From Sternotherus odoratus (lineage: Eukaryota; Chordata; Testudines; Kinosternidae): a DNA stretch of 64,000 bases. Positions 50,001 through 60,620 of the stretch are shown here, one piece after another. The stretch's first letter is position 1. Each line of letters begins with the position of its first letter. A program made the translations under genes and the position numbers. Below the pieces are notes generated by a model. That model did no database searches. It saw nothing but the letters and a program-made list of their open reading frames with translations, and was not told the DNA's origin. Location: positions 46,584,848-46,648,847 of the forward strand of contig JAVMKO010000010.1 in NCBI GenBank assembly GCA_032164245.1. The letters run 5' to 3'.

Positions 50001-53000
50001 GCAGATGCTTTGAAGCGAGGAGTAAAGTGCCTGTAGGAATCTGGGCGGATGTAGTGCTGGGATTCAAGACCTTTGGTCTCCTTTCTAGGTTCTAGCACAA
50101 AACAGAAAATAAGCCTTTGCTCATGGTAATGATGCATCTTGAACAAATAGGCCTGTTAATGTTCTGGTTTATTAACCAGATGTTGAGGAGGTGTGTACAC
50201 ATGGGGACCCACACAGGCTGGATTCTCCATTGCCCTGTACCTTGTGCAGTCATTTATACCAGTACAAAGAGGCTGTAAAATGACCCAATCAGAATGTAAC
50301 ATTCACAACCACTCTGCCCAGGTGCAAATGGCTGCACCAGGTACAGGGTCACAGAGATACATATACATATTTTCCTACGCAATCTCCTCTCTGGTTGGAA
50401 AATGCCAGCATACCAGGTGTAAAGACAGAGTAGAATTCAATAATCTATTTCTGTCATTTTGTCAAGGTGACAGAAAACTCAAAGTACTACCACTCTGTGC
50501 ACTATGGACATCAATACCTGAGGAGAACAAGCCAAGCAAATAGAAAACCACAACTTATAGTGAGACAAACCTTACTTTTATACGGAAGCTCTCTGACAGA
50601 TCTTGCCTGAGGTTTTGTACACTGGCAGCTTCATGCCTCTGGCAGCTAGCCAGGTGGTGCTGCAGCTTTGAGGTTGTATTTCTATTAATAGGCATGGTGA
50701 GAGCTTTAACAGAAAGCACTTCAAAGCAGAGACAAGTTACATAGTGGAAAGAACTCCTGTGCGGTTAGAAGCAGCAGCAGCAGAGATGGACCAGGGAGGG
50801 AGACAGAGAAACAACGAACGGTGACAGAGACCAAAACAAATTTCCCTTATTCTATTCCTGTAACAAATAATATTCAAAAGGAGGAAAATATCACTTGGGA
50901 ACTCTAGGAACAAATACTGCATTTGATCTTGGGGCTTAAATCACAACCCTTCCAGAAACCTATGGCAGGCCATCAGTATTTCTACAGACACCATACAGAA
51001 TGCAACATACACATTCCACTTGTGCCTATATTTTCATAGTCCATTCTATGCATCCAATGAAGTGAGCTATAGCTCACGAAAGCTTATGCTGAAATAAACT
51101 AGTTAGTCTCTAAGGTGCTACAAGTATTCCTGGCTTTCTTTATATTTTCATGGATTTTCCCTCATTTATTTTATTGCTAGAAGCATACTGCCTTGAGGTG
51201 AATGCTCTATTTGTTTCCCAAAAGAGCGAAGCTCTTCAAAGGCCCAGAACACCCCTTGATTTACCATTTCCTGAGTGACTGGGAGACCTCGAACACTCCT
51301 GACTCACTCTGGGCCTCACAACAAGTGTCTCCTCATTCTCGACTGGTTCCTCCATGACAAGGGCCGAGTGGTCTTTGTTTCCATCTGCAGCCGCTCTGCT
51401 GCTGCCTTTCAGACCTGCTTCCTCCCCTTCATCTGACTCAGAGAAAATATCTGCAGAGAAACATTGGTAGAAATGAGGGGAGAGTTATTCTGTGCTTCTC
51501 AAGGTTTATTTTATGAGTGGCTGACCCTTCACTTACAGAAAAGTTATAAAGCAAAGCAGGATTTTCCTGTGGGGAGAATCTGGGCATTCATCTGGGCTCA
51601 GGTCAGACAGAGATATTCACGGCACCCTTGGAAATGTTTGGCTGGCAGTTGGGTAGATGGAACCAGGGGGCAAGGGAACAATTGGCACCAAGAATTACTA
51701 GACAGTACTAGGCTGGGAAGGGCAGGTGCAGAACCGCTCATCTCACCCTACAGGAAGAGGTGGAGGTGGAGGGAAGGGGTGCCAGGGCAGCTGTTGAATT
51801 ATAGAGAATTTTCCCCCCAACAAAACCTTAATTCCCCTTCTCTATAGGTGATTTCCCTTCTCACCATCACGTCCTGCTTGGTGGATAGAGCTGATGTCCA
51901 GACATGGTGGGGAGGCCAGAGATGGAAGAGGAGCTGACTGGCGGGGTATTTCATTGGCAATGGATGTAAAATCCTTTAGCTTCTCAGAGCTAGTTTCTAC
52001 GAACAGAAAAGGGGACTGGGTAATTTCCTCTGATGTTATCTGAAGACAGGCTGAAGCAATGGCAATACAGCACCAATAGGCTCAGCTCTCCAGCTTCCTC
52101 ATACCCAGATTAAGTCATTTACAGATGCCTTATCCTTTGTCCTCAGGAGGAAAGAAAAGGAAGACAGGGAGAGGTGAGAAGGGAGAGACAGTGGAGAGAC
52201 AGAAAAAAGCAGGAGAAGTTAAGGTAACAGAGCTGAGGAGGAAGAAGAGTAAGAGATAGAAGAGATGAGGAGAAGTTTATCAGCTAGCCCATGGCTGACC
52301 CACTTTGCTCTTGCCCTCCCCAGCAGTTGTCTCTGTGACAAGGGGAAGCACTAATTAGCTGGAGATTTCAAACTGCAGATTAATCTCTAGCACTAACAGG
52401 GAATTAGCTTTTAGTATCCTGGCATCCTTGGCCAAAGAGTAAAATCCCATTTATAACCAATTCAAGTCTCTCCTGTGTCCTGAAAACAGCTTTGGAAAAA
52501 TGTGTCTGAGAGTGCAACAAAATGAAAGGCGCAAACTCACCAGCTCTGGGAGGCACAAGGGACTCAACATAGGGATGGACACTGGAAAGGTAATGAGACA
52601 AGAATTACAACAATGGGGGTGAGAACAGGAGAGAGAGGGGAACAATGGAAAGCATTCCCAAGCCAATGAGACTTGATGACGGATTGTAGTGCTCTTACTC
52701 AGCCTTGGGTGACTCCGCTCTGGACACAGCTAGGAAGTCCCAAAGGAAGATGGCATCTCCAATGCTGATGACGTGCTGTTGGTCAGGGGTGAAGGCCACC
52801 TGTCGCACTGGCTCTGAGTGGCCAATATATACCTGGAAGAAAGTAAGAGCGGAGGGGCATGTCTTGTACTTCCAATGCTCAACTGCTACATCTTCGCATG
52901 TTCTCAAGACCATTCATGGTTCCCCTCAGTACAGATAAGGCAGTAAAGGGCCTTCCCAGAAAAGGCTCTTTAGTATTTTTCTATATAGTTATAGTATCTT

Positions 53001-56000
53001 ATTGGATATTCAGTACAGAGGGAATTCTGTCCACAACTACCTAACAGAGGTTCTTTTATGTACCTTCTGAGGGTGAATACCCCAGGCCTGCACTGCTGAG
53101 TTCTGGGGTCATTCTTTAATGAAGTCGCAGTGACCTGGAGGAATGAGCATGGGATTGGAAACTGGAAGAACCTGAGTCCTCATCTTGATTCTGCCCAACT
53201 CCTGTGTGACTTTACAAGCCACTTCACTGCTCTCTGTAAAAGGGGTAACGCCTGTCTATCTATGTCCTGGATCGTGGTGTGGTGAGGATTACTTAATGAT
53301 GGTATGGTGCTGTATAAATACTAAGTATTATTATTAAGTGAAATGAGTTTGATGTTCTACATCAATGCCCCATTGGACAAAACTATCACAATTATGACGG
53401 GGAAACTTGACTCAATACTGGACAAATCAAGGCTGAGGGCCATTGGTAAACCCACTTGGAGGAGGTTAGCTGCACTATTGCTTTCTGCTCAGAAGAGCTA
53501 AGTGGCATTCATAGTGTAAGGTGCCACTGATTTTTCCCTTGTGGCCAGTACCTGAAAATTGATGTCGAACCTCATCTGATAGTCCCACACTTTGACAACC
53601 CTGTCACCGGCCGTCAGCAGGTACCTGGCATCCTCGCTCAGCGCCAATGAAGAACAGGACAGCTTGTGCACACGAGACACCTGTGAACAAGACAAGACAT
53701 CATCACTACTAGCTGAACCAGTGGTTTCCAGCTTGATCAGAGAGAGAAACATAAGGACAGATTGTCTAAGACGTCCAATTGGAAATGGGAGGAAAAGGGG
53801 TTTATGCAAGGGAATACTTTTGCCCTCTTCCAATTAAAAATAGTTTCAAAATGGAGGAGAGAGGGGGCAAAAATGCCCAGCTATTCCAAACATGGAAGGT
53901 CTATGATAACTTCCAATCCTACATCACTCTGCAACTATGCATAGACTGCAAAGTTGTTAGACACACTAAATCTGGATAAATGTGGTACTCCTCAGCGGGT
54001 GACAGGAGTGTGAGGGAGTAAAGCAGAAGAGAACAGATTTAACCTCATCTGGGGAATAACCATATTAGCTATGTACATCAGGTGACTCCATTTTTCTTAG
54101 AAGCTTGTGACTGCCAGGACTTGATCCCAAAGTCCCATGTCCACATGCGTTCACTATCAAGAGGTGTGGAAGCTGGGGGATATTCCAGAGACCACGGAGC
54201 ATTTGCTTCACAAATTCCTTACCTCTCGGACCAAGCGCCCAGTTTTGGCATCAAGCACAAGGACCTTGCTGGAAGAAGTGGACACCAAGAGATGGCCAAC
54301 AGGCATGGGAGCAAAGCAGATTCTCAGAGCAGAGTCCAAGCTGGTGCTGTCCAAATCCAGGATGCTGACGTCTATCCTCAGTAGCTGTGAAACAAGAAAT
54401 TATTGAACACCAGCTTCCTGAAGTGAACAATTCCACATAAATGATCCAGATAGCAGGGAATCCTAGGGAACTTTTACACAATCAGATATTTTCAGATAAT
54501 TTTCCCCATTGCTTTATTGTCTGAGGCTGCTAGCGGAGGAGGAAAATGTACCTCTCGCTCTTTCCCCTTTAATCTTCTCAGGCTACCTGATTAAGTGGTG
54601 GCTCTGGGCAGGCATTGTAAGTGTGCATTACTCAAGAAGACATTTCCTGCAAGATTCCTTATTGCTTTTCAGCAACTTCACCTCTCGCTCCATAAGGGCT
54701 GGATGTGATTGTGTAAGGGAGACAGCCTGATTTGGTGTTTCCATCCCACAGCAGCATCAAAAAGGAGGAAATAAAAACCACATCCCAAGGATCATCAAGT
54801 GTTTCCCACATGGCTAAGAACATGTAAAGGGGTTGTGTCAGATCCTTTTTGGTGGAGTCTATGGGGTTCTCTAGCCACCAGGGAAGAAATCTCTTTTCCT
54901 TATCCTGCAAAGCATTCTGCAGAGTGTGATGCCAGGAATGCCCTCCCTCCTACTCTATTCTCCCTTTGGATCAAGGCAACTTCCTTCCAGTTACCTCATC
55001 TAGAGAATGGGCATCCATAACGGTCACAGTATACTTAGAGGGGCCCACAAAGGCGAGGAGACGTCCATCCCCACTAAGGGCCAAAGCGTTGGGACTATGC
55101 TCAGCATCTTGGGACACCACATTGCCTGGATACGACAAAACACAGGGTGAATGAGATAAACGGGAAGGAGAGAAAGCCTAAAGGGAGAATGACTATATAC
55201 TGCAGCAGAGATAAAATGTATTCTATTAAGGTTTTAGAGGGTGCTCTTCTCTCTGAAATCAGCACTGAACCGGTACCCAGCATGGTGCTAAGGATCAATC
55301 TGTGCTGTGGAAGGTGCCAGACTTGAACAGCTATTATACACACATTAAAGACAGATGTGAATCAGAACATTCACACCAAGATCTGGAACAGCCCAAAATT
55401 GGGGGGGGGGGGGGGGGGGGAAGAGATGGAAATGGGGTTTCAATTTGAGCAAACGGATTATATTTGAGGCACACACAGTACCACAGTGCAATATCAGTGG
55501 AGGAAGTTGAATTTTACTGTAGGTTTTTTTTTAGCATAGGCAGAGGATTCTGACAAGCAATTGCGGCACATGTTTCTCAGGGAGGGTTTAAACCGCTTAA
55601 ATCCATAAAGAGATAAATGGCTGCAAAAAACTGCAGTTCAGTGAAGTAATTTTTAGTTAGTAGATGAACTCAAAGAATGTCTTTTATTATAAAAGTCAAG
55701 ATGATTGGTCTATATTAGCCTATTGCTGAAAAAGGCCAGTCTAGATTTAAGATCATGTGTTATTTCTGGGGATAGGCAGGACAAAAAGGGAGGCAGTATG
55801 GCTAGGGCACTGGCTTCAGATCAGTCAAGAAGCCCTGGGTGCTATCCCCAGTTCTCACACTGGTAGACTGTGTGATCCTGGACAAGTCCCATCCCCTTTC
55901 TGTGCCTCTGCTTCCCCTCCCATCCTTTGTCTGTCTTGCCTGTTTAGACTGGAGGTTCTTTGGGGCAGGAGCCATCTCTTACTGTTTGTATACTGCCTAA

Positions 56001-59000
56001 CAGAATGGGGCCCCCTACCTCAGTTGAGGCCTCTGTGTGCTACTGTAATTCTATCATCACTCTTTAAAAAAAACCAAAAAAACCCCAAAAAACCCGTGCA
56101 TTAAATCTGAAAGAGGATAGACATGCAATCTGAACCCAACTGCAATGTTAAAATACATCAATCCAGTTACAAACCTTTAGAAACTAGAGTTACAATGGAA
56201 GAATTAACAGACCCTCACCGAGAACAGTTTTAACAGGCATGAGAGAAATACAGCTAACTTGTCTCACAAGGATCATAGGATACTCTCTGAAAATTACTTT
56301 ATGGAATTTTGAGCCTGTTAGCCCTGGAGACAATACCAGAAAGAGGGATGCAGAACCCTTACCCAGAACTCTGAGGACATGACTCTTCTGGGCTGCACAG
56401 TTATAAAGAGCCAGGGTCCCATGGGAGCAGGAACTGAACATCAAATTGCCATCTGGGGAGAAGGTCAGACCAGTGACTGCACCACGGTGCTGCCTACATA
56501 ACAGAGAAAACACGGGAGACAGTGGGGCAAAAAAGCAGAGCAGACCGATGTGACGTGCAGCGAGGGGTCTGTGGATCAGTAAGGAGATCAGAAACGGTGT
56601 CAGGGACAGTGAGAAACCCACTCTATTTGAACCTGTCATAGTATAGGACAGTTGGTTGTCTTTAGTCCCAAGGGTGCTGAGGGAGAGTAAATCAACAAGT
56701 TCAGTGCTCTTGCTGCCAACAGCTTCCAGGACGGCATATCCACACACTGACACACACTTTTGATCATCCTCCACACCCCAACAAAAATGTTCTCAAGTGC
56801 GTCCTGTCTGGTTGACCCTCCCCCAACACACTTGACTGCCTCCCCTATTCTTGGCCATCTCCCTTCACAATGGAGAGTCCCAGTCAGGCCTGACTCTTAA
56901 AACAAACCCAAAACCACGCTATGAAGGTGCACCCCATAAGGCTTTAGGGAATTATGCTTATGAATGTATATATAACTGCAATTTGTTTTATACTACATAT
57001 ACCATGTAACATATCTCTGTAAAGGTTATGATCTACTGAATCTATTACTCCTATTTGTATGCATGTATCATTTTTGTAGTTGAAGTTATGAGTATTGTTA
57101 TGAGCTGTGTACTTGCTTGATTTCTAAGTAGCCTTAGTAAAAGCATTTGGTCAGCTTTCTGAGAAAAGACTATTCTCAGTAAGTGCCCAATCAAGAACCA
57201 CTTAAGCCAACAATGAACATGGGGACGCCAATCCACATCTGAACTTTCCCAGGAATGTGGCTTGGCTGTAAGGAACTCAGTCGTGCAGGGACATGTGACT
57301 CCAAAACTCCATCTTGTAGCTGAATTTCACACATGGGGAAGGGAGAGGTGTCCACCCACAAGAGAAAGTCTATTTAAACCCCCTGGAAGACCCCTCCATT
57401 TTGTCTTTAGATGGCTTAAGAGAGCCTCTCCACCCCCAAGGACACCTGAAAAAAACTGGAACAAAGGACAGTAACTACAGGGGGTGTGAGTGATTGCTGG
57501 ATCCAAACTAGAGGGAGACTAGTCTGAAAAAAGGAAGCTTACTGGTACATCCCTGAGGGTGAGGTTTGATCTGTATTCAGTTTTATTACTGTAATCGAGA
57601 TAGTTTTGCATGTTTTATTTTATTCTACTTGGTAATTCACTTTGTTCTGTCTACTACTTGGAACCACTTAAATCCTACTTTCTGTATTTAATAAAATCAC
57701 TTTTTACTTATTAATTAACCTGGAGTATGTAATGGGGGGGGGGGGGGAAGGGGGAGCAAACCACTGTGCATATCTCTCTATCAGTGTTACAGAGGATGAA
57801 CAACCTAGGAGTTTACCCTGCATAACCTTTATACAGGTTAAAATGGACTTATTTGGGATTTGGACCCCATTGGGAGTTGAGCATCTTAGTGTTAAAGACA
57901 GGAAAACTTCTTAATGTTTTCAATTGGGCCTACAGCTGTTAGGGAACATGATTCAGACTTGGGTCTGGGTTTGTAGCAGGCGTGCGAGTCTGACTCAGAC
58001 CAGGCAGGGCTCTGGAGTCCTAAGCTGGCAGGACAAGAAAGCAGGGGCAGAAATAGTCTTGGCATATCAGTTGGCAGCCCCAAAGGGGTTTCTGGGATCA
58101 AACCCGTCACACGTGCACTGTACAGTTGTTACCCCACTATGATTTTCATCTCTGAAAACCAGCTCATTGTAACTCACTTGATGAGATGGCTAAGTCCTAA
58201 GGAATGTGCTCTTCCATTATGGCCCAACACTAGTGTTAGCTCCTGATATTTCACTCATGTAGATGGACATCTTACACCATTGCTGTAACCCCCATCATTT
58301 AGATCTGTACATATGAATATACAATATCCATTTGTCCAACGTACTTGTGTTCCATTAGTAGATCAGAGGCAGCCAGGCTGAAGGTTCTCACCACTCCACT
58401 GCTGAACCCACATGCAAATATCTGTTGTGCAGCATGAAAGGCCACAGTACATGGCATCTCATCAGAGGCAGTGAAGTCATATAGCTGTGGAAAAGGGACA
58501 CAGAGAAGCACTGCTTGGGGATATGCAAAACCTGGTAACAGCTTGTGGCTGAATGAGATAACCCCACATCCCAGTTGCCTGTCACAAGCCTATCATTACA
58601 GTGAAGCTGTGTAACCCTTGGAGCCTGATCAAAGCTCAGTGAAATCAGTAGGAGTCTTTCTATGGACTTCAACGGGCTTTTGGGCTGTGGAGCTATAAAA
58701 CTGCACTGTAGACATTCGGGCTTGGGCTGGAGCCCAGGCATGGGGACCTTCCCCGGCTTGCTGGGTCTCAGAGCCTGGGCTCCAGTCTGAGCCTGAATGT
58801 TGACACTACAATTTTACAGTCCCGCAGCCCGAGCCTAAGTCAGCTGACATGGGCCAGCCATGAGTGTTTTATTGCAGTGCACACTTACTCACAGAGACCT
58901 GATCATTATGGCCTAATGTTAATCTACAATATTTAGTAGATGGAAGAAAAACAAGAGATATTTTAAATATTTGACTTTTTGAGCTAAAGCCAAACTACAC

Positions 59001-60204
59001 TGAAAAATCTTGAACTTCATGCGGTAGTTCTGGAGGGATCTGTTGTTGTTTGGGGAAGATTTAAGTGATTTTAAAGTGAGATATGTTGCTAGCACCAGCT
59101 ACAGTCATTGGAATAAACAAAGATTGTGAAGACTTCCTTTTATAGCTCTGACAGCAAAGTTTAGTTTTGACTTCTACTACCTCTATCTTCATTAAGAAAG
59201 TGAGCTTACACTACCTGCTGCATGGACACAAGGTCCCAGACGCGGATGGTGTTATCCTGGGACACCGTAGCCATCTGCTTCCGGAGCCCATCCACAGAGA
59301 ATGCCAGAACAGAGTCAGTGTGGGAGTGCATGAGGGTACTGTAGCCCCGGGACTGTACATCCAGGTAACCCAGGGTCCCAGTGGAGATGGTGCACAGAAC
59401 TTTGAGACTATCTGGACTGATGCTGACAGAACTCACTGGACCTTCGTGCTCTGGAGAAACAGATGTACCAGTTGATAAATTATCCCAGCACCTAAAAAAG
59501 TGGTAGTTCTAGACCATAGCTAAGTGACCACCCTTTTATTTCTGTGTCTTGTACTTTCCTGAGTGCTTTGAGACTAACTGTTCTCAGGTTTTAGTCTAGC
59601 CACATAATCAAATCACATATGTAATTTCTAAAAAAATCTTAATTTTTCTGTATCCCTGCGATTTTATTCCAGAATGGGTGAAAACCTCCTGTGCTTCTCC
59701 CATAGGCTTTCATTGGACAGATATGCAATAAGCATTAAGGACTAATGTTTACCTTTCTCAGAATATTCCTATCTTTCTCTAGAATTCCAGAAAAACAAGT
59801 AACAGTCTTAAAGAGATAATCCCTAAGATTCATTCTGTACAGACGTATCTAGCTTTTCACTGCAGGAGGTGGCAGTTGCTCCACACCAGGGTCTTGTCCA
59901 GTGAGAGAGCACCACAAGAGAAGCCTAAGAATGAATTTCTGTTGCTCTTCACAAGAGCTCAGGTTTAGGAATGGATCAGAAGAGCCGTGTAGGCTACACT
60001 CCCTTTCTCCTCCAGGAGAGCTTTGGCCCCATAGGGCTAGGTTGATATGAATGCAGAACTGAGTAAGAGAGATCTAAGTCTACTCACCAGCCTCCAAGAA
60101 CACTGCTGAGAAATCCAGCGGCCACAACCTCACATAGCCATCCTCTGAGGCTGTGGCACAGAAGGTAGAGGAGACTCCAATACTGTTTATAGCAATCCCA
60201 GGGC
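35086..60204 (-). CDS. WDR90: WDR90 (POC16), WD40 centriole protein, C-terminal 26 exons (partial)
   Basis: WDR90/POC16 is a centriole wall protein; its N-terminal CFAP20-like domain binds microtubules and the rest is a long WD40 array. Exons, 5' to 3': 60088-60204, 59215-59450, 58345-58484, 56363-56493, 54995-55125, 54223-54384, 53552-53680, 52699-52832, 52541-52581, 51865-51996, 51265-51450, 49991-50091, 49091-49193, 48138-48259, 47554-47713, 46936-47126, 44930-45098, 44417-44528, 42585-42756, 41196-41318, 40757-40937, 40138-40268, 39196-39339, 37733-37852, 36838-36922, 35086-35243. All join in phase with GT-AG splicing to 1,203 residues, then TGA. Blade signatures seen include VRLWPLDF, IRVWDL, VKVWDY, IFLWDF, IRIWNI, ICVWDT, IRLWSV, VRVWSL, IRVFSI and ILVWEI. 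Residues 394-547 form a non-repeat linker. About 660 N-terminal residues, by comparison with the human protein, are not found here. The first exon needs one base from an upstream exon that I could not identify. Confidence 0.96.
35955..36620 (-). mobile_element. CR1 LINE fragment split by a hAT element
   Basis: The left part has AAGCCAGAAGGGACCAATAT and CTAGCCCAACTTCCTGCAT; the right part has AGAGATGGAGAATCCACCAC and CCTCGGTAAGTTGTTCCAGT. Both are reverse-complement CR1 3' sequence and are contiguous in CR1 order. It lies in the last WDR90 intron. Confidence 0.8.
36091..36385. mobile_element. Small non-autonomous hAT element inside a CR1
   Basis: The left end CAGTTCTCAGTCTGTGGG and the right end, read on the - strand, GTTCTCAAACTTCATTG are imperfect hAT-type terminal repeats. 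The flanks CTGAGCAG (36,083-36,090) and CTGAGCAT (36,386-36,393) match at 7 of 8 bases, as expected for a hAT target duplication. The host is a CR1 copy that continues on both sides. Confidence 0.75.
37095..37165 (+). repeat. Short fragment of a turtle-type interspersed repeat
   Basis: The words TTCAAGCTTGTCTCTTTCAC and CTGGTCCAATAAAAGATGTT match a repeat that I associate with the same broad group as the fold-back family at 32.9, 46.2 and 51.0 kb. It is too short to place with confidence. Confidence 0.4.
41735..42400 (+). repeat. Two adjacent L2/MIR-type old repeats
   Basis: The words CACTTCTAGAGTGCCTTTCATT at 41,740 and TCTTCTATAGCACTTTTCAT at 42,217 open two copies of one old repeat type. 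Each is followed by an 'acagatggggaaactgagg'-like core (42,290-42,330 in the second). The first copy is cut by the hAT element at 41,885-42,101. Both lie in a WDR90 intron. Confidence 0.6.
41885..42101. mobile_element. Small non-autonomous hAT element
   Basis: The left end is CAGGAGTGGACAAACGTTTT and the right end on the - strand is CAGGGATGGGAAAACTACAG, which are hAT-type terminal repeats. The flanks CCATACAG (41,877-41,884) and CCATACGG (42,102-42,109) match at 7 of 8 bases. No coding sequence is present. Confidence 0.82.
42757..44416. other. WDR90 intron without a recognised element
   Basis: This 1.7-kb intron between the exons at 42,585-42,756 and 44,417-44,528 is AT-richer than its neighbours. 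I see no exon, no RNA gene and no repeat that I can name. Confidence 0.5.
45239..45533. mobile_element. Non-autonomous DNA transposon with terminal inverted repeats
   Basis: The left end GGCTATGTGTACACTACCAC and the right end on the - strand GGCTATGTCTACACTACCAT are near-perfect inverted repeats. The body has no coding sequence and is partly self-complementary. A related element is at 4,170-4,433. The target duplication is not clear, so the superfamily is open. Confidence 0.78.
45640..46933 (+). mobile_element. CR1 LINE 3' part, running up to a WDR90 splice donor
   Basis: The words AGCATGGATTTGTCAAGAAC, GATCAGTTCTGGGTCCAGTT, GCGAACGATACCAAGCTGGG (the RT active-site region, decayed) and CTGTGCTAATTAGGCCTCAA follow the CR1 RT and 3' order. 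The copy ends in the CR1 terminal repeat TTCTATGATTCTATG at 46,919-46,933. It is antisense to WDR90 and is split by the fold-back repeat at 46,227-46,437. Stops show it is inactive. Confidence 0.92.
46227..46437. repeat. Fold-back repeat family, copy 2, with long inverted arms and 6-bp target duplication
   Basis: Left arm about 46,272-46,334 and right arm about 46,374-46,437 are inverted copies of each other with few mismatches (both contain ACTAACAGACGTATTG in opposite directions). The 5' 45 bases, from TCAAGTATCAGAGGGGTAGC, have no partner. Direct repeats AAAATG at 46,221-46,226 and 46,438-46,443 flank it, and the CR1 host is continuous if it is removed. Confidence 0.85.
46936..47126 (-). 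CDS. WDR90: WDR90 exon whose donor overlaps a CR1 tail
   Basis: It encodes 64 residues, including YDLMSSTHFLEPVHEVAFNP and VTFWLIERRGADISLK, which match the same stretch of human WDR90 closely. It joins its neighbours in phase. The donor, read on the coding strand, is AAG|GTACATAGAATCATAG. From intron position +3 on, the bases are the antisense CR1 terminal repeat. Confidence 0.95.
48758..48989. mobile_element. Small non-autonomous hAT element, perfect 8-bp duplication
   Basis: The left end CAGTAGTTCTCAAACTTTTG and the right end on the - strand CCGGGGTTCTCAAACTGGG share GTTCTCAAACT, the hallmark of one hAT group. The flanks ATTTAACT at 48,750-48,757 and 48,990-48,997 are identical 8-mers. 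It lies in a WDR90 intron. Confidence 0.88.
51038..51140. repeat. Fold-back repeat family, copy 3, with 11-bp target duplication
   Basis: The words TGCATCCAATGAAGTGAGCT, CACGAAAGCTTATGCTGAAA and TTAGTCTCTAAGGTGC match the arm of copies 1 and 2. Direct repeats TATATTTTCAT at 51,027-51,037 and 51,141-51,151 flank it. The copy is a single arm with no fold-back partner. Confidence 0.75.
51265..52581 (-). CDS. WDR90: WDR90 linker exons between two WD40 arrays
   Basis: Three exons (52,541-52,581; 51,865-51,996; 51,265-51,450), together with the one at 49,991-50,091, encode residues 394-547 of the partial protein. This part has no WD40 signature. It is rich in S, P, E and D, for example DIFSESDEGEEAG, and should be unstructured. 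It falls where human WDR90 has its own low-complexity segment. The three exons stay in phase and have clean acceptors, but this part is weakly conserved, so exon borders rest on reading frame and splice sites. Confidence 0.85.
53135..53345 (+). repeat. MIR / CORE-SINE
   Basis: The words GCATGGGATTGGAAACTGGA, TGTGTGACTTTACAAGCCAC, CTCTGTAAAAGGGGTAA and GGTGAGGATTACTTAATGAT follow MIR in order, ending in a TATAAATACTAAGTATTATT tail. It lies in a WDR90 intron. Confidence 0.8.
55401..55420 (+). repeat. Poly-G run of 20
   Basis: Twenty G in a row in a WDR90 intron. On the transcript strand this is poly-C. Run lengths of this kind are prone to assembly error. Confidence 0.9.
55785..56060 (+). repeat. 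MIR / CORE-SINE, near full length
   Basis: It has the head GTATGGCTAGGGCACTGGCT, the middle TGTGTGATCCTGGACAAGTC, and the tail GGTTCTTTGGGGCAGGAGCC to CTACTGTAATT. It is the most complete MIR in the window and shows that the short tail at 5,235-5,325 belongs to this type. Confidence 0.82.
56930..58112 (+). mobile_element. LTR-type repeat (family A), probable solo LTR
   Basis: It contains TATTTGTATGCATGTATCAT, a GGTTTGATCTGTATTCAG segment near 57,570, a TTTAATAAAATCAC polyadenylation-like signal near 57,690, and ends GATCAAACCCGTCACA at about 58,110. Parts of it match 61,549-62,305 in the same order. No protein-coding part is seen. I recognise the type from turtle DNA; the family name is not known to me. 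Confidence 0.7.
58683..58830. repeat. Fold-back (inverted repeat) element
   Basis: Left arm 58,707-58,739 (TGTAGACATTCGGGCTTGGG start) and right arm 58,773-58,805 (ending CTGAATGTTGACA) are inverted copies with few mismatches, and weaker pairing extends to about 58,683 and 58,830. It should form a long hairpin in single strands or RNA. It lies in a WDR90 intron and is probably a small DNA transposon. Confidence 0.7.
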
Positions 60205-60239
60205 CTGAAAGGACAAACATTACCAATTAGCACAATGTA

Positions 60240-60620
60240 AGGAATCAAAAAATTATCAGACTGGATCAGAACAATGATCCATCTAGTCCAATGCTGAGTG
60301 ATTCAGAGGAGGGTGCTAGAAACCTTGCAGTAGCAGTTATGGGATAAGTTGTCCCCAGGGAAAATAAGAACGTCCACACTGGGTCAGACCAAAGGTCCAC
60401 CTTGCCCAGTATCCTTTCTTCCGACTGTGGCCAATGCCAGGTGCCCCAGAGGGAATGAACAGAAGAGGCAATCACCAAGTGATTCATCCCCTGCTGCCCA
60501 CTCCCAGCCTCTGGCAAACAGAGGCTAGGAACACCATCCCTGCCCATCTTGGCTAATAGCCATTGATGGACCTATCCTCCATGAATTTATCTAGTTCTTT
60601 TTTGAACACCTCCTCCTAGC
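60240..60620 (-). mobile_element. CR1 LINE fragments
   Basis: Two neighbouring pieces, one with ATGATCCATCTAGTCCAATG, the other with CACACTGGGTCAGACCAAAG, GGCCAATGCCAGGTGCCC and CACTCCCAGCCTCTGGCAAA, follow the same reverse-complement CR1 sequence as 32,690-32,920. Confidence 0.82.

Noticed and set aside
50584..50681. Possible extra WDR90 exon (- strand) with acceptor CTATTAATAG and an open frame of 32 codons
   Set aside because: The exons at 51,265-51,450 and 49,991-50,091 join in phase without it. Including it would shift the frame, its donor GTATAA is poor, and the human-like segment is already encoded by 49,991-50,091. It could at most be a rare frame-breaking exon.
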